From Flavobacteriales bacterium (GTDB taxonomy: Bacteria > Bacteroidota > Bacteroidia > Flavobacteriales_D > Crocinitomicaceae), in NCBI GenBank assembly GCA_947476515.1, contig CANJQZ010000088.1, positions 1-7,591 on the forward strand: DNA of 7,591 nt. Direction: 5' to 3'. The notes under the pieces were generated by a model. The model was not told the DNA's origin. It saw only the letters and a program-made list of their open reading frames with translations, and did no database searches. Position 1 is the stretch's first letter. Each line of letters starts with the position of its first letter. A program made the translations under genes and the position numbers. Shown piece by piece: positions 1-6,668 of this stretch.

Positions 1-8
1 AAATAATC

Positions 9-35
9 AAAAAAGGGGGATGAATTTCATCCCCC
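9..35 (-). terminator. Intrinsic terminator of the tRNA-Ser/tRNA-Pro cluster
   Basis: Read on the minus strand, a GC-rich inverted repeat (GGGGGATG, loop AAATT, CATCCCCC; positions 35-15) is followed directly by six T residues (14-9). It begins four bases after the tRNA-Pro discriminator base, the usual position for a tRNA transcript terminator. On the plus strand the hairpin is not followed by a T-run, so it acts leftward. No comparable terminator lies between tRNA-Ser and tRNA-Pro, so it probably ends transcripts from both. Confidence 0.93.
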
Positions 36-38
36 TTG

Positions 39-113
39 TCGGGGCGGCAGGATTCGAACCTGCGACCTCCTGGTCCCAAACCAGGCGCGATGACCGGACT
101 ACGCTACGCCCCG
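39..113 (-). tRNA. tRNA-Pro, anticodon TGG
   Basis: Proline tRNA. On the minus strand the acceptor stem CGGGGCG (113-107) pairs with CGCCCCG (46-40), with discriminator A at 39. The anticodon arm is CCTGG-TTTGGGA-CCAGG, giving anticodon TGG, and the T arm is GCAGG-TTCGAAT-CCTGC. The variable loop is 5 nt (AGGTC). It starts with C1, as bacterial tRNA-Pro usually does. CCA is not encoded (the next bases are CAA) and must be added after transcription. An intrinsic terminator follows immediately, and tRNA-Ser with its repeat tail lies upstream on the same strand. Confidence 0.97.
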
Positions 114-127
114 ATTAAGCATCTTTT

Positions 128-208
128 TTATTCTTTTTTGGACTTGATCGTTTTCAAACCCTTTAATAATCCTGCTTCAGTAATTCTAGCTTTGCTCTGA
201 GTTCTCAT
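128..208 (-). other. 26-codon ORF in the divergent terminal repeat copy (possible peptide)
   Basis: Starting at an ATG inside the last partial copy of the 106-bp repeat, a 26-codon frame runs to TAA at 130-128. The peptide begins MRTQSKARITEAGLLKG and is strongly basic (six Lys, two Arg, two Glu). The complete repeat copy at 361-420 encodes MRTQSSTRSKAESTEAKPM. Relative to that, the terminal copy lacks 12 nt (TTCGACCCGGAG), which keeps the frame, and it retains KA and TEA with mostly third-base differences. After that the sequence is unrelated to the repeat. It may be a real small peptide, the decayed 3' end of a lost gene, or chance. No ribosome binding site is clear. The E. coli tyrT repeat region is known to encode a small basic protein (Tpr), but I see no recognisable homology to it. 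Confidence 0.2.
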
Positions 209-452
209 CTCGGCATCACATCTCACCTTAACCTTAATTGCGGTGGGAGCGAGATTACATCGGCTATGCCTCTGTGCTCTCCGTTTTGCTCCGGGTCGAA
301 CTCTGAGTTCTCATCTCGGCATCACATCTCACCTTAACCTTAATTGCGGTGGGAGCGAGATTACATCGGCTTTGCCTCTGTGCTCTCCGCTTTGCTCCGG
401 GTCGAACTCTGAGTTCTCATCTCGGCATCACATCTCACCTTAACCTTAATTG

Positions 453-468
<16 letters not shown>
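195..468 (-). repeat. Tandem 106-bp repeats carrying the tRNA-Ser 3' end (2.6 copies)
   Basis: Counted from the tRNA outward on the minus strand, unit 1 is 468-363, unit 2 is 362-257 and a partial unit 3 (62 bp) is 256-195. Every unit begins with AATCTCGCTCCCACCG, which is the last 15 nt of tRNA-Ser plus its discriminator, so in unit 1 this is the live tRNA end. The two comparable full stretches (195-300 and 301-406) differ at only two positions (266 versus 372, and 284 versus 390). The unit also contains a GGC-AAA-GCC mini-hairpin and a short ATG-started frame: 361-420 (19 codons), and 264-314, cut to 16 codons by the substitution at 266. The layout matches the E. coli tyrT locus, where 178-bp repeats each carry the tRNA-Tyr 3' end. 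Origin by unequal recombination or slippage is inference. Confidence 0.93.
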
Positions 469-539
<71 letters not shown>

Positions 540-558
540 ATCCGCGGTTAACGGAGGG

Positions 559-566
559 CAAAAATA
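559..566 (-). promoter_or_regulatory. Bacteroidota -7 box (TATTTTTG) for the tRNA cluster
   Basis: The minus strand reads TATTTTTG, an exact match to the Bacteroidota sigma-A -7 consensus TAnnTTTG, ending 20 bases before the tRNA-Ser 5' end. That would give a leader of roughly a dozen bases, normal for a tRNA transcript. No -33 TTG lies at the expected spacing of about 19 bp; the nearest (602-599) is 32 bp away. The box sits in the 68-bp gap after the purM stop codon. Confidence 0.55.
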
Positions 567-607
567 ATACTTTCTTTTCTTTTTTAAGAATATTTCTTCA
601 AAAAAAA

Positions 608-1780
608 TCAATTCTGGTAAACAAATGTTCCTTTTTCACTAGTAATAGTTACTTGTTCACCTTGATACTTCTCCACACGGCCGATTATTTTTGCCTCTAT
701 GTTAAAGCTTTTTGAAATAGCAATGATTTCATTTGCAATATATTGAGGGACATATAGCTCCATGCGGTGCCCCATGTTAAATACTTTATACATTTCTTTC
801 CAAGGCGTATTTGATTGTGCTTGTATGAGTTCAAAAAGTGGTGGAATGTCAAACATATTATCTTTGATAATATGCACATCTTCGACAAAATGAAGCACTT
901 TGGTTTGAGCGCCTCCTGAACAATGTACCATTCCATGGATTTCTTTTCGGTGCTCATCCAATATTTTCTTAATCACAGGAGCATATGTACGCGTAGGAGA
1001 CAAGACCAATTTCCCAGCATCTAATGGACTATTCATTACCTTATCAGTCAATTCCATTTGACCACTGTAAACAAGTTCCGTAGGGATTGCTGCATCAAAA
1101 CTTTCAGGATATTTATGAGCAAGTGTTTTGCTGAAAACATCATGTCTTGCGCTGGTCAGGCCATTACTCCCCATGCCGCCATTGTATTCTGTTTCATAAC
1201 TGGATTGTCCGAAAGAAGATAATCCTACAATAACATCCCCATCTTGAATCGTATGGTTGGAAATCACATCTTTACGCTTCATTCTGCAAACAACAGTGGA
1301 ATCAACAATTATAGTTCTAACTAAATCTCCCACATCAGCAGTTTCTCCACCTGTTGAATAAATATCAATGCCATAAGACCGCAGCTCTTCTAAAAGTTCT
1401 TCTGTTCCATTAATGATCGTTGAAAGTACTTCTCCAGTAATTAAATTCTTGTTGCGACCGATAGTTGAAGAAACTAGAATTGGTCCCGTAGCACCAACAC
1501 AAAGTAAATCATCAATATTCATGATTAAAGCATCTTGTGCTATCCCTTTCCAAACAGAAAGATCGCCTGTTTCTTTCCAATACATATAAGCCAATGCTGA
1601 CTTGGTACCAGCACCATCCGCATGCATGATCACACAATAGTTGTCATCAGCACCTAGATAGTCGGGCACTATTTTGCAAAATGCCTTGGGAAATAAGCCT
1701 TTGTCTATGTTTTTTATCGCTTGATGAACTTCTTCCTTTCCAGCAGAAACTCCTCTTGATTGATAACGATTGTCTGACAT
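608..1780 (-). CDS. purM: Phosphoribosylformylglycinamidine cyclo-ligase (AIR synthase)
   Basis: Cytoplasmic enzyme of de novo purine synthesis that closes the imidazole ring: FGAM + ATP gives AIR + ADP + Pi. The protein has 390 residues, longer than the roughly 345 of E. coli PurM and typical of the divergent Bacteroidota form. Visible motifs are HADGAGTK at 53-60 (the DGVGTK nucleotide loop), MNIDDL at 87-92, GGETAD at 144-149 (GGETAE in E. coli), SPTRTYAP at 261-268, HCSGG at 286-290 (HITGG equivalent) and EMYKVFNMGHRME at 329-341 (the EM.RTFNCGVGM segment). The start is fixed by an in-frame TGA at 1787-1789, three codons upstream. It lies 36 bp downstream of xseB, with its own -7 box in the gap. 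A T8 run directly follows the stop, but there is no strong terminator hairpin. Confidence 0.93.
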   Translation of the reverse strand: MSDNRYQSRGVSAGKEEVHQAIKNIDKGLFPKAFCKIVPDYLGADDNYCVIMHADGAGTKSALAYMYWKETGDLSVWKGIAQDALIMNIDDLLCVGATGPILVSSTIGRNKNLITGEVLSTIINGTEELLEELRSYGIDIYSTGGETADVGDLVRTIIVDSTVVCRMKRKDVISNHTIQDGDVIVGLSSFGQSSYETEYNGGMGSNGLTSARHDVFSKTLAHKYPESFDAAIPTELVYSGQMELTDKVMNSPLDAGKLVLSPTRTYAPVIKKILDEHRKEIHGMVHCSGGAQTKVLHFVEDVHIIKDNMFDIPPLFELIQAQSNTPWKEMYKVFNMGHRMELYVPQYIANEIIAISKSFNIEAKIIGRVEKYQGEQVTITSEKGTFVYQN

Positions 1781-1798
1781 GTAATTTCAATTAAGCCA

Positions 1799-1806
1799 CA
1801 AAGGTA
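1799..1806 (-). promoter_or_regulatory. Bacteroidota -7 box (TACCTTTG) before purM
   Basis: The minus strand reads TACCTTTG, a perfect TAnnTTTG match, 18 bases upstream of the purM ATG. This implies a very short leader of about 10-12 nt. No -33 TTG is visible at the expected distance. It may be an internal promoter that lets purM be expressed apart from the peptidase-xseB transcript. Confidence 0.5.
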
Positions 1807-1816
1807 GAAAAAAGAC

Positions 1817-2026
1817 TTAGTCTTCTTCGTTAGTATCTGCTAGCTCTGAAAGAATTTTTTGAACATCTAATTCAGTTGATTTAAGTTTTGCTTTGCAAAT
1901 ACTGATCAATTCAGCCGCACGCTTCACTTTAAGGGCTAATTCATCTATTCCAATATTTCCTGTCTCCATTTCAGATACAATGCGCTGAAGTTCTTCAAAT
2001 GATTGCGCGTAGTTTTCCACTTTCAT
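1817..2026 (-). CDS. xseB: Exodeoxyribonuclease VII small subunit
   Basis: Small subunit of exonuclease VII, which degrades single-stranded DNA to oligonucleotides in repair. Several XseB copies bind the long helical arm of each XseA catalytic subunit. The 69-residue protein matches the family in length and pattern: YAQSFEELQRIVSEMETGNI at 6-25 is the hallmark Y..aFeeLq.Iv..mE.G segment, followed by IDELALKVKRAAELISICKAKL at 27-48, the second amphipathic helix of the helical hairpin. The tail is acidic (DTNEED). An in-frame TAA at 2036-2038, three codons upstream of the ATG, fixes the start. It begins 26 bp after the M1 peptidase stop, suggesting co-transcription. The partner gene xseA is not in this window. 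Confidence 0.92.
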   Translation of the reverse strand: MKVENYAQSFEELQRIVSEMETGNIGIDELALKVKRAAELISICKAKLKSTELDVQKILSELADTNEED

Positions 2027-2052
2027 AGTATAAAATTAATGTTTTAATGCAA

Positions 2053-3627
2053 TTACCTATTAACAGCTTCAAACAAAAGTTCAGTGTTTGGGTCGTAGAG
2101 GATGTCTTTTATTTTTTGATCATAGCTTTTATCAAATTTAAATGCTCTTGAATTAATTTGCAAACGCTCTAATTTTTCGCTGCCGTCTTCCAATCGAACC
2201 AAAATCGATAGTGTAATCTCAAAAGGTACGCCGCCCTGCTCTTGTGATACTTTAATTTGAACTGTATTTTTATTTTTATTCTCTTGAATCGCTAATACGG
2301 GAACTTTAGGATTGTAAAGCCATTGCTTGAAAAAAGTATTCCATTCAATATTAGGGTTTTCGGCCTGAATTACCGCAATAAAATCTTGCGTAGAGGCATT
2401 GCTTAAACGATACTTTATGTAGTAGGCACGAATACTTTTTAAAAATGCTTCTTCCCCAAGTTTTTTGGATAACATATGTAATATCCATCCGCCTCTTTGA
2501 TAGGAATTGGTATTTAACAAATCCATAAGTGACGCATAACTGGTGTCGACAACAGGATGGGTGTATATTTTATTGAATCTAATGATTGCTTTTCTGTCTT
2601 TTTCTAAGGCACTAATAAAAGAAATTTCCCCTTTGGTTTTAAAGATATAATAATTGGTAAAATAGGTAGCAAACCCCTCGCTTAACCACAAGTCGCACCA
2701 ATTTTTCTCACTTGCAGAATTTCCAAACCATTGATGCACCATTTCATGAGCAATCAAATTTTCACATGATTTTGTTCCTGTAATGGAGGTTTCATTGTAA
2801 AAAATACAACCAGCATTTTCCATTCCTCCAAATTCTGTAGTAGATTGAACATTAGCCATTTGTTCATATTCATATGCGCCAAACAAATTTTGGTAGAAAA
2901 GTAGTATGTCTGGAGCCAAGGAGAAATCAGTAAATCCATCTTCCTTATTTTTGGGGTATACCCATGCGCTCACAGGAATTTCACTAGGATAGTTCTTAAT
3001 TTCCATTTCTGCTATTCCAATAACCATCACTTTGCTTGGTAAAGGCACTTTGGAAGAATAGTAATGAGTCTTTATGCCATTTTCTTCCATGGCTTTAATT
3101 TCTTTTCCGTTGGCAATTACCTGATATTTAGACGGCGCATGAACTGTAAAATCTACCAGTGCTTTATCCGTTGGGTGATCGTTACATACAATCCATCGTT
3201 GTGCTCTATTAGGCCAATTGTCTCCAAAAAAAACACGGTTGCCATATTTATTTTTACCAATGATTAATCCACTGCTTGGAATTCCTTGATATTGAATTTC
3301 AACTGTAATAGGAAACTTATTCGTTTTGGGAGTATAATAAATGTATAAGGAATCATTTTGTTGTTTAAAAGAACAGGACTTACCTTCAACAAGCAATTGG
3401 GTAACTTCCATTCCTTTCCCATTTTGATTTTTTTGCTCAAGATTAAATACAATGGGGGCTGAAACTTGAGGTAAATTGAAATCAATTTTTTCTGCTACAT
3501 ATATGATATCGTTAAGATCTGAAACTCCAATATCAATGCTGTATTTCTGGACATCAATTTGATTAATTTGTCCGAATAGCATTAAAGGAAAAAATCCACA
3601 GAGGGATAAAAAAGACATCTTTATCAT
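2053..3627 (-). CDS. Secreted M1-family zinc metallopeptidase (aminopeptidase)
   Basis: Zinc aminopeptidase of family M1, which removes N-terminal residues from peptides. The 524-residue protein begins with a hydrophobic signal peptide (about 1-19, ending LMLFG before Q20), so it is exported to the periplasm or beyond. An N-terminal beta domain (about 25-215) precedes the catalytic domain. Diagnostic residues are GGMEN at 267-271 (the substrate-amine-binding GAMEN loop), HEMVH at 294-298 with zinc ligands H294 and H298 and catalytic E295, the third ligand E317 in WLSEG, and probable transition-state tyrosine Y376 in SYQRGGW. It lacks the large C-terminal helical domain of E. coli PepN and ends in a short beta-rich segment. 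It is transcribed divergently from the transporter gene and probably heads a transcript with xseB. M4 is an alternative start. The peptide substrate cannot be inferred. Confidence 0.92.
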   Translation of the reverse strand: MIKMSFLSLCGFFPLMLFGQINQIDVQKYSIDIGVSDLNDIIYVAEKIDFNLPQVSAPIVFNLEQKNQNGKGMEVTQLLVEGKSCSFKQQNDSLYIYYTPKTNKFPITVEIQYQGIPSSGLIIGKNKYGNRVFFGDNWPNRAQRWIVCNDHPTDKALVDFTVHAPSKYQVIANGKEIKAMEENGIKTHYYSSKVPLPSKVMVIGIAEMEIKNYPSEIPVSAWVYPKNKEDGFTDFSLAPDILLFYQNLFGAYEYEQMANVQSTTEFGGMENAGCIFYNETSITGTKSCENLIAHEMVHQWFGNSASEKNWCDLWLSEGFATYFTNYYIFKTKGEISFISALEKDRKAIIRFNKIYTHPVVDTSYASLMDLLNTNSYQRGGWILHMLSKKLGEEAFLKSIRAYYIKYRLSNASTQDFIAVIQAENPNIEWNTFFKQWLYNPKVPVLAIQENKNKNTVQIKVSQEQGGVPFEITLSILVRLEDGSEKLERLQINSRAFKFDKSYDQKIKDILYDPNTELLFEAVNR

Positions 3628-3643
3628 GTCTCTAAAATTAAGG

Positions 3644-3674
3644 AAAAAGTAGACTGAAGTATTGCATTAACAAA
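3644..3674 (-). promoter_or_regulatory. Promoter of the M1 peptidase gene (-33 TTTG, -7 TACTTTTT)
   Basis: On the minus strand TTTG (3674-3671) is followed after exactly 19 bases by TACTTTTT (3651-3644), seven of eight matches to TAnnTTTG. Both the element sequences and the spacing fit the Bacteroidota sigma-A promoter. The -7 box ends 16 bases before the ATG at 3627, implying a leader of roughly 10 nt. Confidence 0.55.
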
Positions 3675-3721
3675 AAAAAGGTTGAGGTAAAAATTTTAAA
3701 GCACAACAATTATATTATAAT

Positions 3722-3729
3722 TATCTTTG
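3722..3729 (+). promoter_or_regulatory. Bacteroidota -7 box (TATCTTTG) before the transporter gene
   Basis: TATCTTTG matches TAnnTTTG exactly and ends 20 bases upstream of the ATG at 3750. A -33 TTG at the usual spacing is not present; the sequence upstream is very AT-rich. Together with the leftward promoter at 3644-3674 it makes the 122-bp gap a divergent promoter region with non-overlapping core elements. Confidence 0.5.
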
Positions 3730-3749
3730 TTTCTTAGACATTCAAAAAT

Positions 3750-6395
3750 ATGTGGAATAGAATTGCCAGCATTATATTAAGAAACCGCTTTATTATTCTT
3801 GGAATTCTTACCCTTCTTACCGTATTGTTCGGTTACTTTTCCATGACAGGTCTTAAAATTGATAATAAGTATGGCAACATGTTGCCAAAAGATACGGAGA
3901 CGCAACAAACTTATTTAAAATTTAAAGAAAGGTTTGGTGAAGATGGATCAACTCTTGTAATCGCAATAAAGGATAAAGATCTTTTTACACAAAAAAAATT
4001 CATTAAATGGAAAGCATTAGGAGATAGTATCTTAAAAATGGACGGTGTAACTGCTGTGGTCTCTGAAGCAAAGCTGCTTACCTTAAAAAATGACACGGTC
4101 AATCAAACCTTTATTCCTCAAGTAATTTTTTCTGATCCCACTTTTCAAGAGAAAAGCATTCAAAAAATCAAAAAGGAAATCAGAAATAATCCATTATATA
4201 ATAACTTACTTTATAATGATGCTACTCATGTAAGTTTAATGTTGGTTTCTATTGATGAAAAATTTCTCGTAGATAGAAAAAAACAAGAGGTAGTCATCAA
4301 CATTGAAAATTTAGCGCGAGAATACGAAAAAACTTTCGGCAAAATTCATTTTGCAGGTTTGCCTCACATGAGAGTCCTTATTGGAAAAAAGGTGATGAGT
4401 GAAATGTACATATTTGTAGCCTTGTCTATTTTAGTCTCTGCCTTTTTTATGTATTTCCTTTTTCGATCAGTTCGCGTTACTTTAATTAGCCTTGTGGTGG
4501 TAATGGTTACCGTAATTTGGGCGATGGGAACGATTGGAATAATGGGTTATAATGTTTCCTTAATGATGGCATTAATTCCACCATTGATGATTGTAATTGG
4601 AATACCTAATTGCATATATCTATACAATAAGTTCCACTACGAATATAGGCAACACAATAATAAAGCTAAAGCATTAAGTCGTGTAATTCGTAAAACCGGT
4701 ACTGCAATGTGGCTTACCAATGTTACCACCGCTCTTGGTTTTATGACATTTTTATTTACCAACTCAGAAAAGTTCTTTGAATTTGGGGTGATATCGTCAG
4801 TGAATATTATGCTTTGTTATGTAGTGTCACTTTGTTTGGTTCCTATCTTGATTTCATTTTCAAAAAATCCACCTGAACGCCATTTAAAACATTTAGATCG
4901 TAAAGCTGCAGTGGGATTATTAAACCGCTTGGTAAAGCTCACGGCTAATTATCGCCCGGCAATTTATGTTGTTACTATTGCCCTTACCTTATTTAGTGGA
5001 ATAGGGATTATTTTTATGAAGGTGACAGGAAATATTACTGGAGATTTACCAAAAAATGATCCTATAAAAATGGACATCCAATTTATGGAGCAGAATTTTG
5101 GTGGCGCTGTCCCTTTTGAGGTAATGATAAACTATAAGGAAAAAGGTCGATTGTTCGATAATAGCACCCTCGCTAAAGTAGAAAATGTTCAAGAAATGAT
5201 TCAAAAGGACACCCTTTTTGCTAAAAGTATTTCATTGGTAGATTTTGTGAAAGTGATCAATATGTCCTATTACAATAACAATCCGGAGCGATATACTACT
5301 ATTCAGAATCGAGATAGATTACGCATGAAAAAGTATGTGGACAATTTCAATTCAAGCCTTAATAATTCTTCTTTTTCCATTAAGGAGTTGGTGGATACCA
5401 CGGATCATATTTTGCGCATTAGAACACAAATGCGTGACATAGGTTCATATGAAGTTACGGATGAGGTTGCGATGGTTAAAACTAGAATTGATAGTATCAT
5501 GAATCCTGATAAAAAGTCAATTGAATTACTTTATGCTTCAGCAGCAAAAGGAAAAAAGACTTATTACGACTCTTTACTGTTTGGATATTCTGGCATTTAC
5601 AATAATGCAACTGCCTTCTTGTCCAATGGCAATGATGACCTGCAATATCGTTTTGATTCAGATCCTGAATTGATAAAATCGTATTATAAGAAGAAGGATT
5701 TCTTATCTGTTTTGCGAAAATCGATTGATAAAGAATATTATGATATTCAACTAACAGGAACCGCTGTAGTTGCTTCTGAAGGAACTAAATATTTATTGAA
5801 TAATTTATTACAAAGTATTGGATTCGCTGTATTGTCTATCGCAGCATTGATGTCAATTTTGTTCTATTCGTTCAGAATGGTGGTCGTTTCCATGATTCCT
5901 AATTTAATTCCGATGGTGATCACTGCTGGAATTATGGGCTGGTTTGGCATACCATTAAAGCCATCTACGCTATTGATTTTCTCCATTGCCTTAGGAATTA
6001 CAGTAGACAATACGATACATTTCTTGGCCCATTATCGCCATGAATTAAAAATGAAAAAGTGGGATCTTAAAGAATGTGTTGCTATTTCAATTCGAGAAAC
6101 TGGATTGAGTATCATCTATACCTCAGTGATTCTATTCTTCGGATTTATTGTTTTTGTATTCTCTGATTTTGGTGGTACGCAAGCTTTAGGTTACTTATCT
6201 GCCATCACCTATTTTGTTGCACTCTTCACCAATTTAATCTTGCTTCCAAGTTTGTTATTGAGTTACGAAAGAAGACTTACAACCAAGTCTTTTGAAGAAC
6301 CTATGTTTGTCATCTATGATGAAGAGGATGATATCAATTGGAATCTTTTAGAAGTAGATTCAGAAGATTCAAATAAGGACGAGAACGAAGATTAA
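3750..6395 (+). CDS. RND-superfamily (MMPL/HAE3-type) inner-membrane transporter
   Basis: Proton-driven RND-superfamily permease of 881 residues with the duplicated (1+5)x2 layout. TM1 is at about 13-32, the first extracytoplasmic domain at 33-218, TM2-6 at about 219-370, TM7 at 402-424, the second extracytoplasmic domain at 425-686 and TM8-12 at about 687-839. In the second half TM10 carries GITVDNTIH, with D753 as the expected proton-relay aspartate. In the first half the equivalent TM4 segment reads IGIPNCIYLYNKF, with P286 in place of the aspartate. Residues 849-881 form a cytoplasmic tail with 15 acidic residues of 33. An in-frame TAG at 3735-3737 fixes the start. No membrane-fusion protein or outer-membrane channel gene is adjacent, which fits the MMPL/HAE3 type rather than a tripartite AcrB-like pump. 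The substrate, perhaps a lipid or other hydrophobic molecule, is inference only. Confidence 0.85.
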   Translation: MWNRIASIILRNRFIILGILTLLTVLFGYFSMTGLKIDNKYGNMLPKDTETQQTYLKFKERFGEDGSTLVIAIKDKDLFTQKKFIKWKALGDSILKMDGVTAVVSEAKLLTLKNDTVNQTFIPQVIFSDPTFQEKSIQKIKKEIRNNPLYNNLLYNDATHVSLMLVSIDEKFLVDRKKQEVVINIENLAREYEKTFGKIHFAGLPHMRVLIGKKVMSEMYIFVALSILVSAFFMYFLFRSVRVTLISLVVVMVTVIWAMGTIGIMGYNVSLMMALIPPLMIVIGIPNCIYLYNKFHYEYRQHNNKAKALSRVIRKTGTAMWLTNVTTALGFMTFLFTNSEKFFEFGVISSVNIMLCYVVSLCLVPILISFSKNPPERHLKHLDRKAAVGLLNRLVKLTANYRPAIYVVTIALTLFSGIGIIFMKVTGNITGDLPKNDPIKMDIQFMEQNFGGAVPFEVMINYKEKGRLFDNSTLAKVENVQEMIQKDTLFAKSISLVDFVKVINMSYYNNNPERYTTIQNRDRLRMKKYVDNFNSSLNNSSFSIKELVDTTDHILRIRTQMRDIGSYEVTDEVAMVKTRIDSIMNPDKKSIELLYASAAKGKKTYYDSLLFGYSGIYNNATAFLSNGNDDLQYRFDSDPELIKSYYKKKDFLSVLRKSIDKEYYDIQLTGTAVVASEGTKYLLNNLLQSIGFAVLSIAALMSILFYSFRMVVVSMIPNLIPMVITAGIMGWFGIPLKPSTLLIFSIALGITVDNTIHFLAHYRHELKMKKWDLKECVAISIRETGLSIIYTSVILFFGFIVFVFSDFGGTQALGYLSAITYFVALFTNLILLPSLLLSYERRLTTKSFEEPMFVIYDEEDDINWNLLEVDSEDSNKDENED

Positions 6396-6510
6396 TATTT
6401 TCTTTCAATTGCTTCTTTTCCTTACTAGCTAAGTAAAACAACATGTTTTCAATCTAATTGAGGTCTGCCTGACTTATTTTTTGTACCCATTATTTTTCAT
6501 TTCGTTATAA
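6396..6510 (+). other. Intergenic region after the transporter gene; weak hairpins only
   Basis: This is the first part of a 273-bp gap without a gene. It holds two adjacent weak inverted repeats: TTACT-AGCTA-AGTAA (6422-6436) and AAAACA-ACA-TGTTTT (6435-6449). Either could help end the transporter transcript, but both are AT-rich and lack a proper T-run. Further on, -7-like sequences TATTTTTTG (6475-6483, one base too long) and TATTTTTC (6491-6498, one mismatch) could start a transcript just ahead of the structured segment at 6511. None has a well-spaced -33 element. Confidence 0.35.
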
Positions 6511-6598
6511 GGGCAAAATCATTAAGAGTTTCGCCTAAAAAACGAAAGCCAACCGATCTGACAAGGCACGGTGGAAAAGCAATGAGGAACTATGGTTC
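6511..6598 (+). ncRNA. Candidate structured leader RNA (three hairpins, part GEMM-like)
   Basis: Three potential hairpins occur in series. Hairpin A pairs GGCAAA.TC (6512-6520) with GAGTTTCGCC (6526-6535), allowing one A-G mismatch and one bulged C. Hairpin B pairs CC-ACCG-TCT (6549-6559) with AGG-CGGT-GG (6564-6574) around a GACA loop, with a bulged A and an internal loop. Hairpin C is GAAC-TATG-GTTC (6587-6598). TTTCG (6529-6533) could instead pair with CGAAA (6543-6547), which competes with hairpin A and so could be a switch. The strings AAGGGCAAA (6509-6517) and ACGAAAGCC (6542-6550), followed by a CT..AAGG helix, resemble parts of the c-di-GMP-I (GEMM) consensus. The GNRA-capped P2 helix and the exact ACGCAAAGCC core are missing, so no riboswitch class is assigned. 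It lies 70 bp before the start of a secreted-protein gene. Confidence 0.3.
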
Positions 6599-6638
6599 AA
6601 AAAGAAATGTGTCTGTTTTCTCTGCTTTCTTTTTCTGA

Positions 6639-6645
6639 TAATTTG
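6639..6645 (+). promoter_or_regulatory. Weak -7-like box (TAATTTG) before the MORN/DUF3472 gene
   Basis: TAATTTG is one T short of the TAnnTTTG consensus and ends 23 bases before the ATG at 6669. There is no TTG at -33 spacing. If this is the real promoter, the structured segment at 6511-6598 is upstream of the transcript and not part of the leader, so the two readings exclude each other. Confidence 0.25.
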
Positions 6646-6668
6646 TTTAACCCTTTAAACTATTTATC

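Noticed and set aside
243..443. Plus-strand 66-codon open frame through the repeats
   Set aside because: It lies wholly within the tandem repeats on the opposite strand to the tRNA genes. Its internal similarity just reflects the DNA repeat, and it has no promoter or recognisable protein pattern.
3580..3627. Lipoprotein signal in the M1 peptidase (LSLC)
   Set aside because: The residue before Cys10 is Leu rather than Gly/Ala/Ser, and the hydrophobic stretch continues past the cysteine, so a type I signal peptide fits better.
6422..6449. Intrinsic terminator of the transporter gene
   Set aside because: The two inverted repeats are short and AT-rich and are not followed by a continuous T-run, so they are noted only as weak hairpins.
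6540..6580. Hammerhead ribozyme (CGAAA segment)
   Set aside because: The required CUGAUGA core element is absent nearby.
6511..6598. Firm call of a c-di-GMP-I riboswitch
   Set aside because: Only fragments of the consensus match; the GNRA-capped P2 helix and the GGGACGCAAAGCC core are not present as such.
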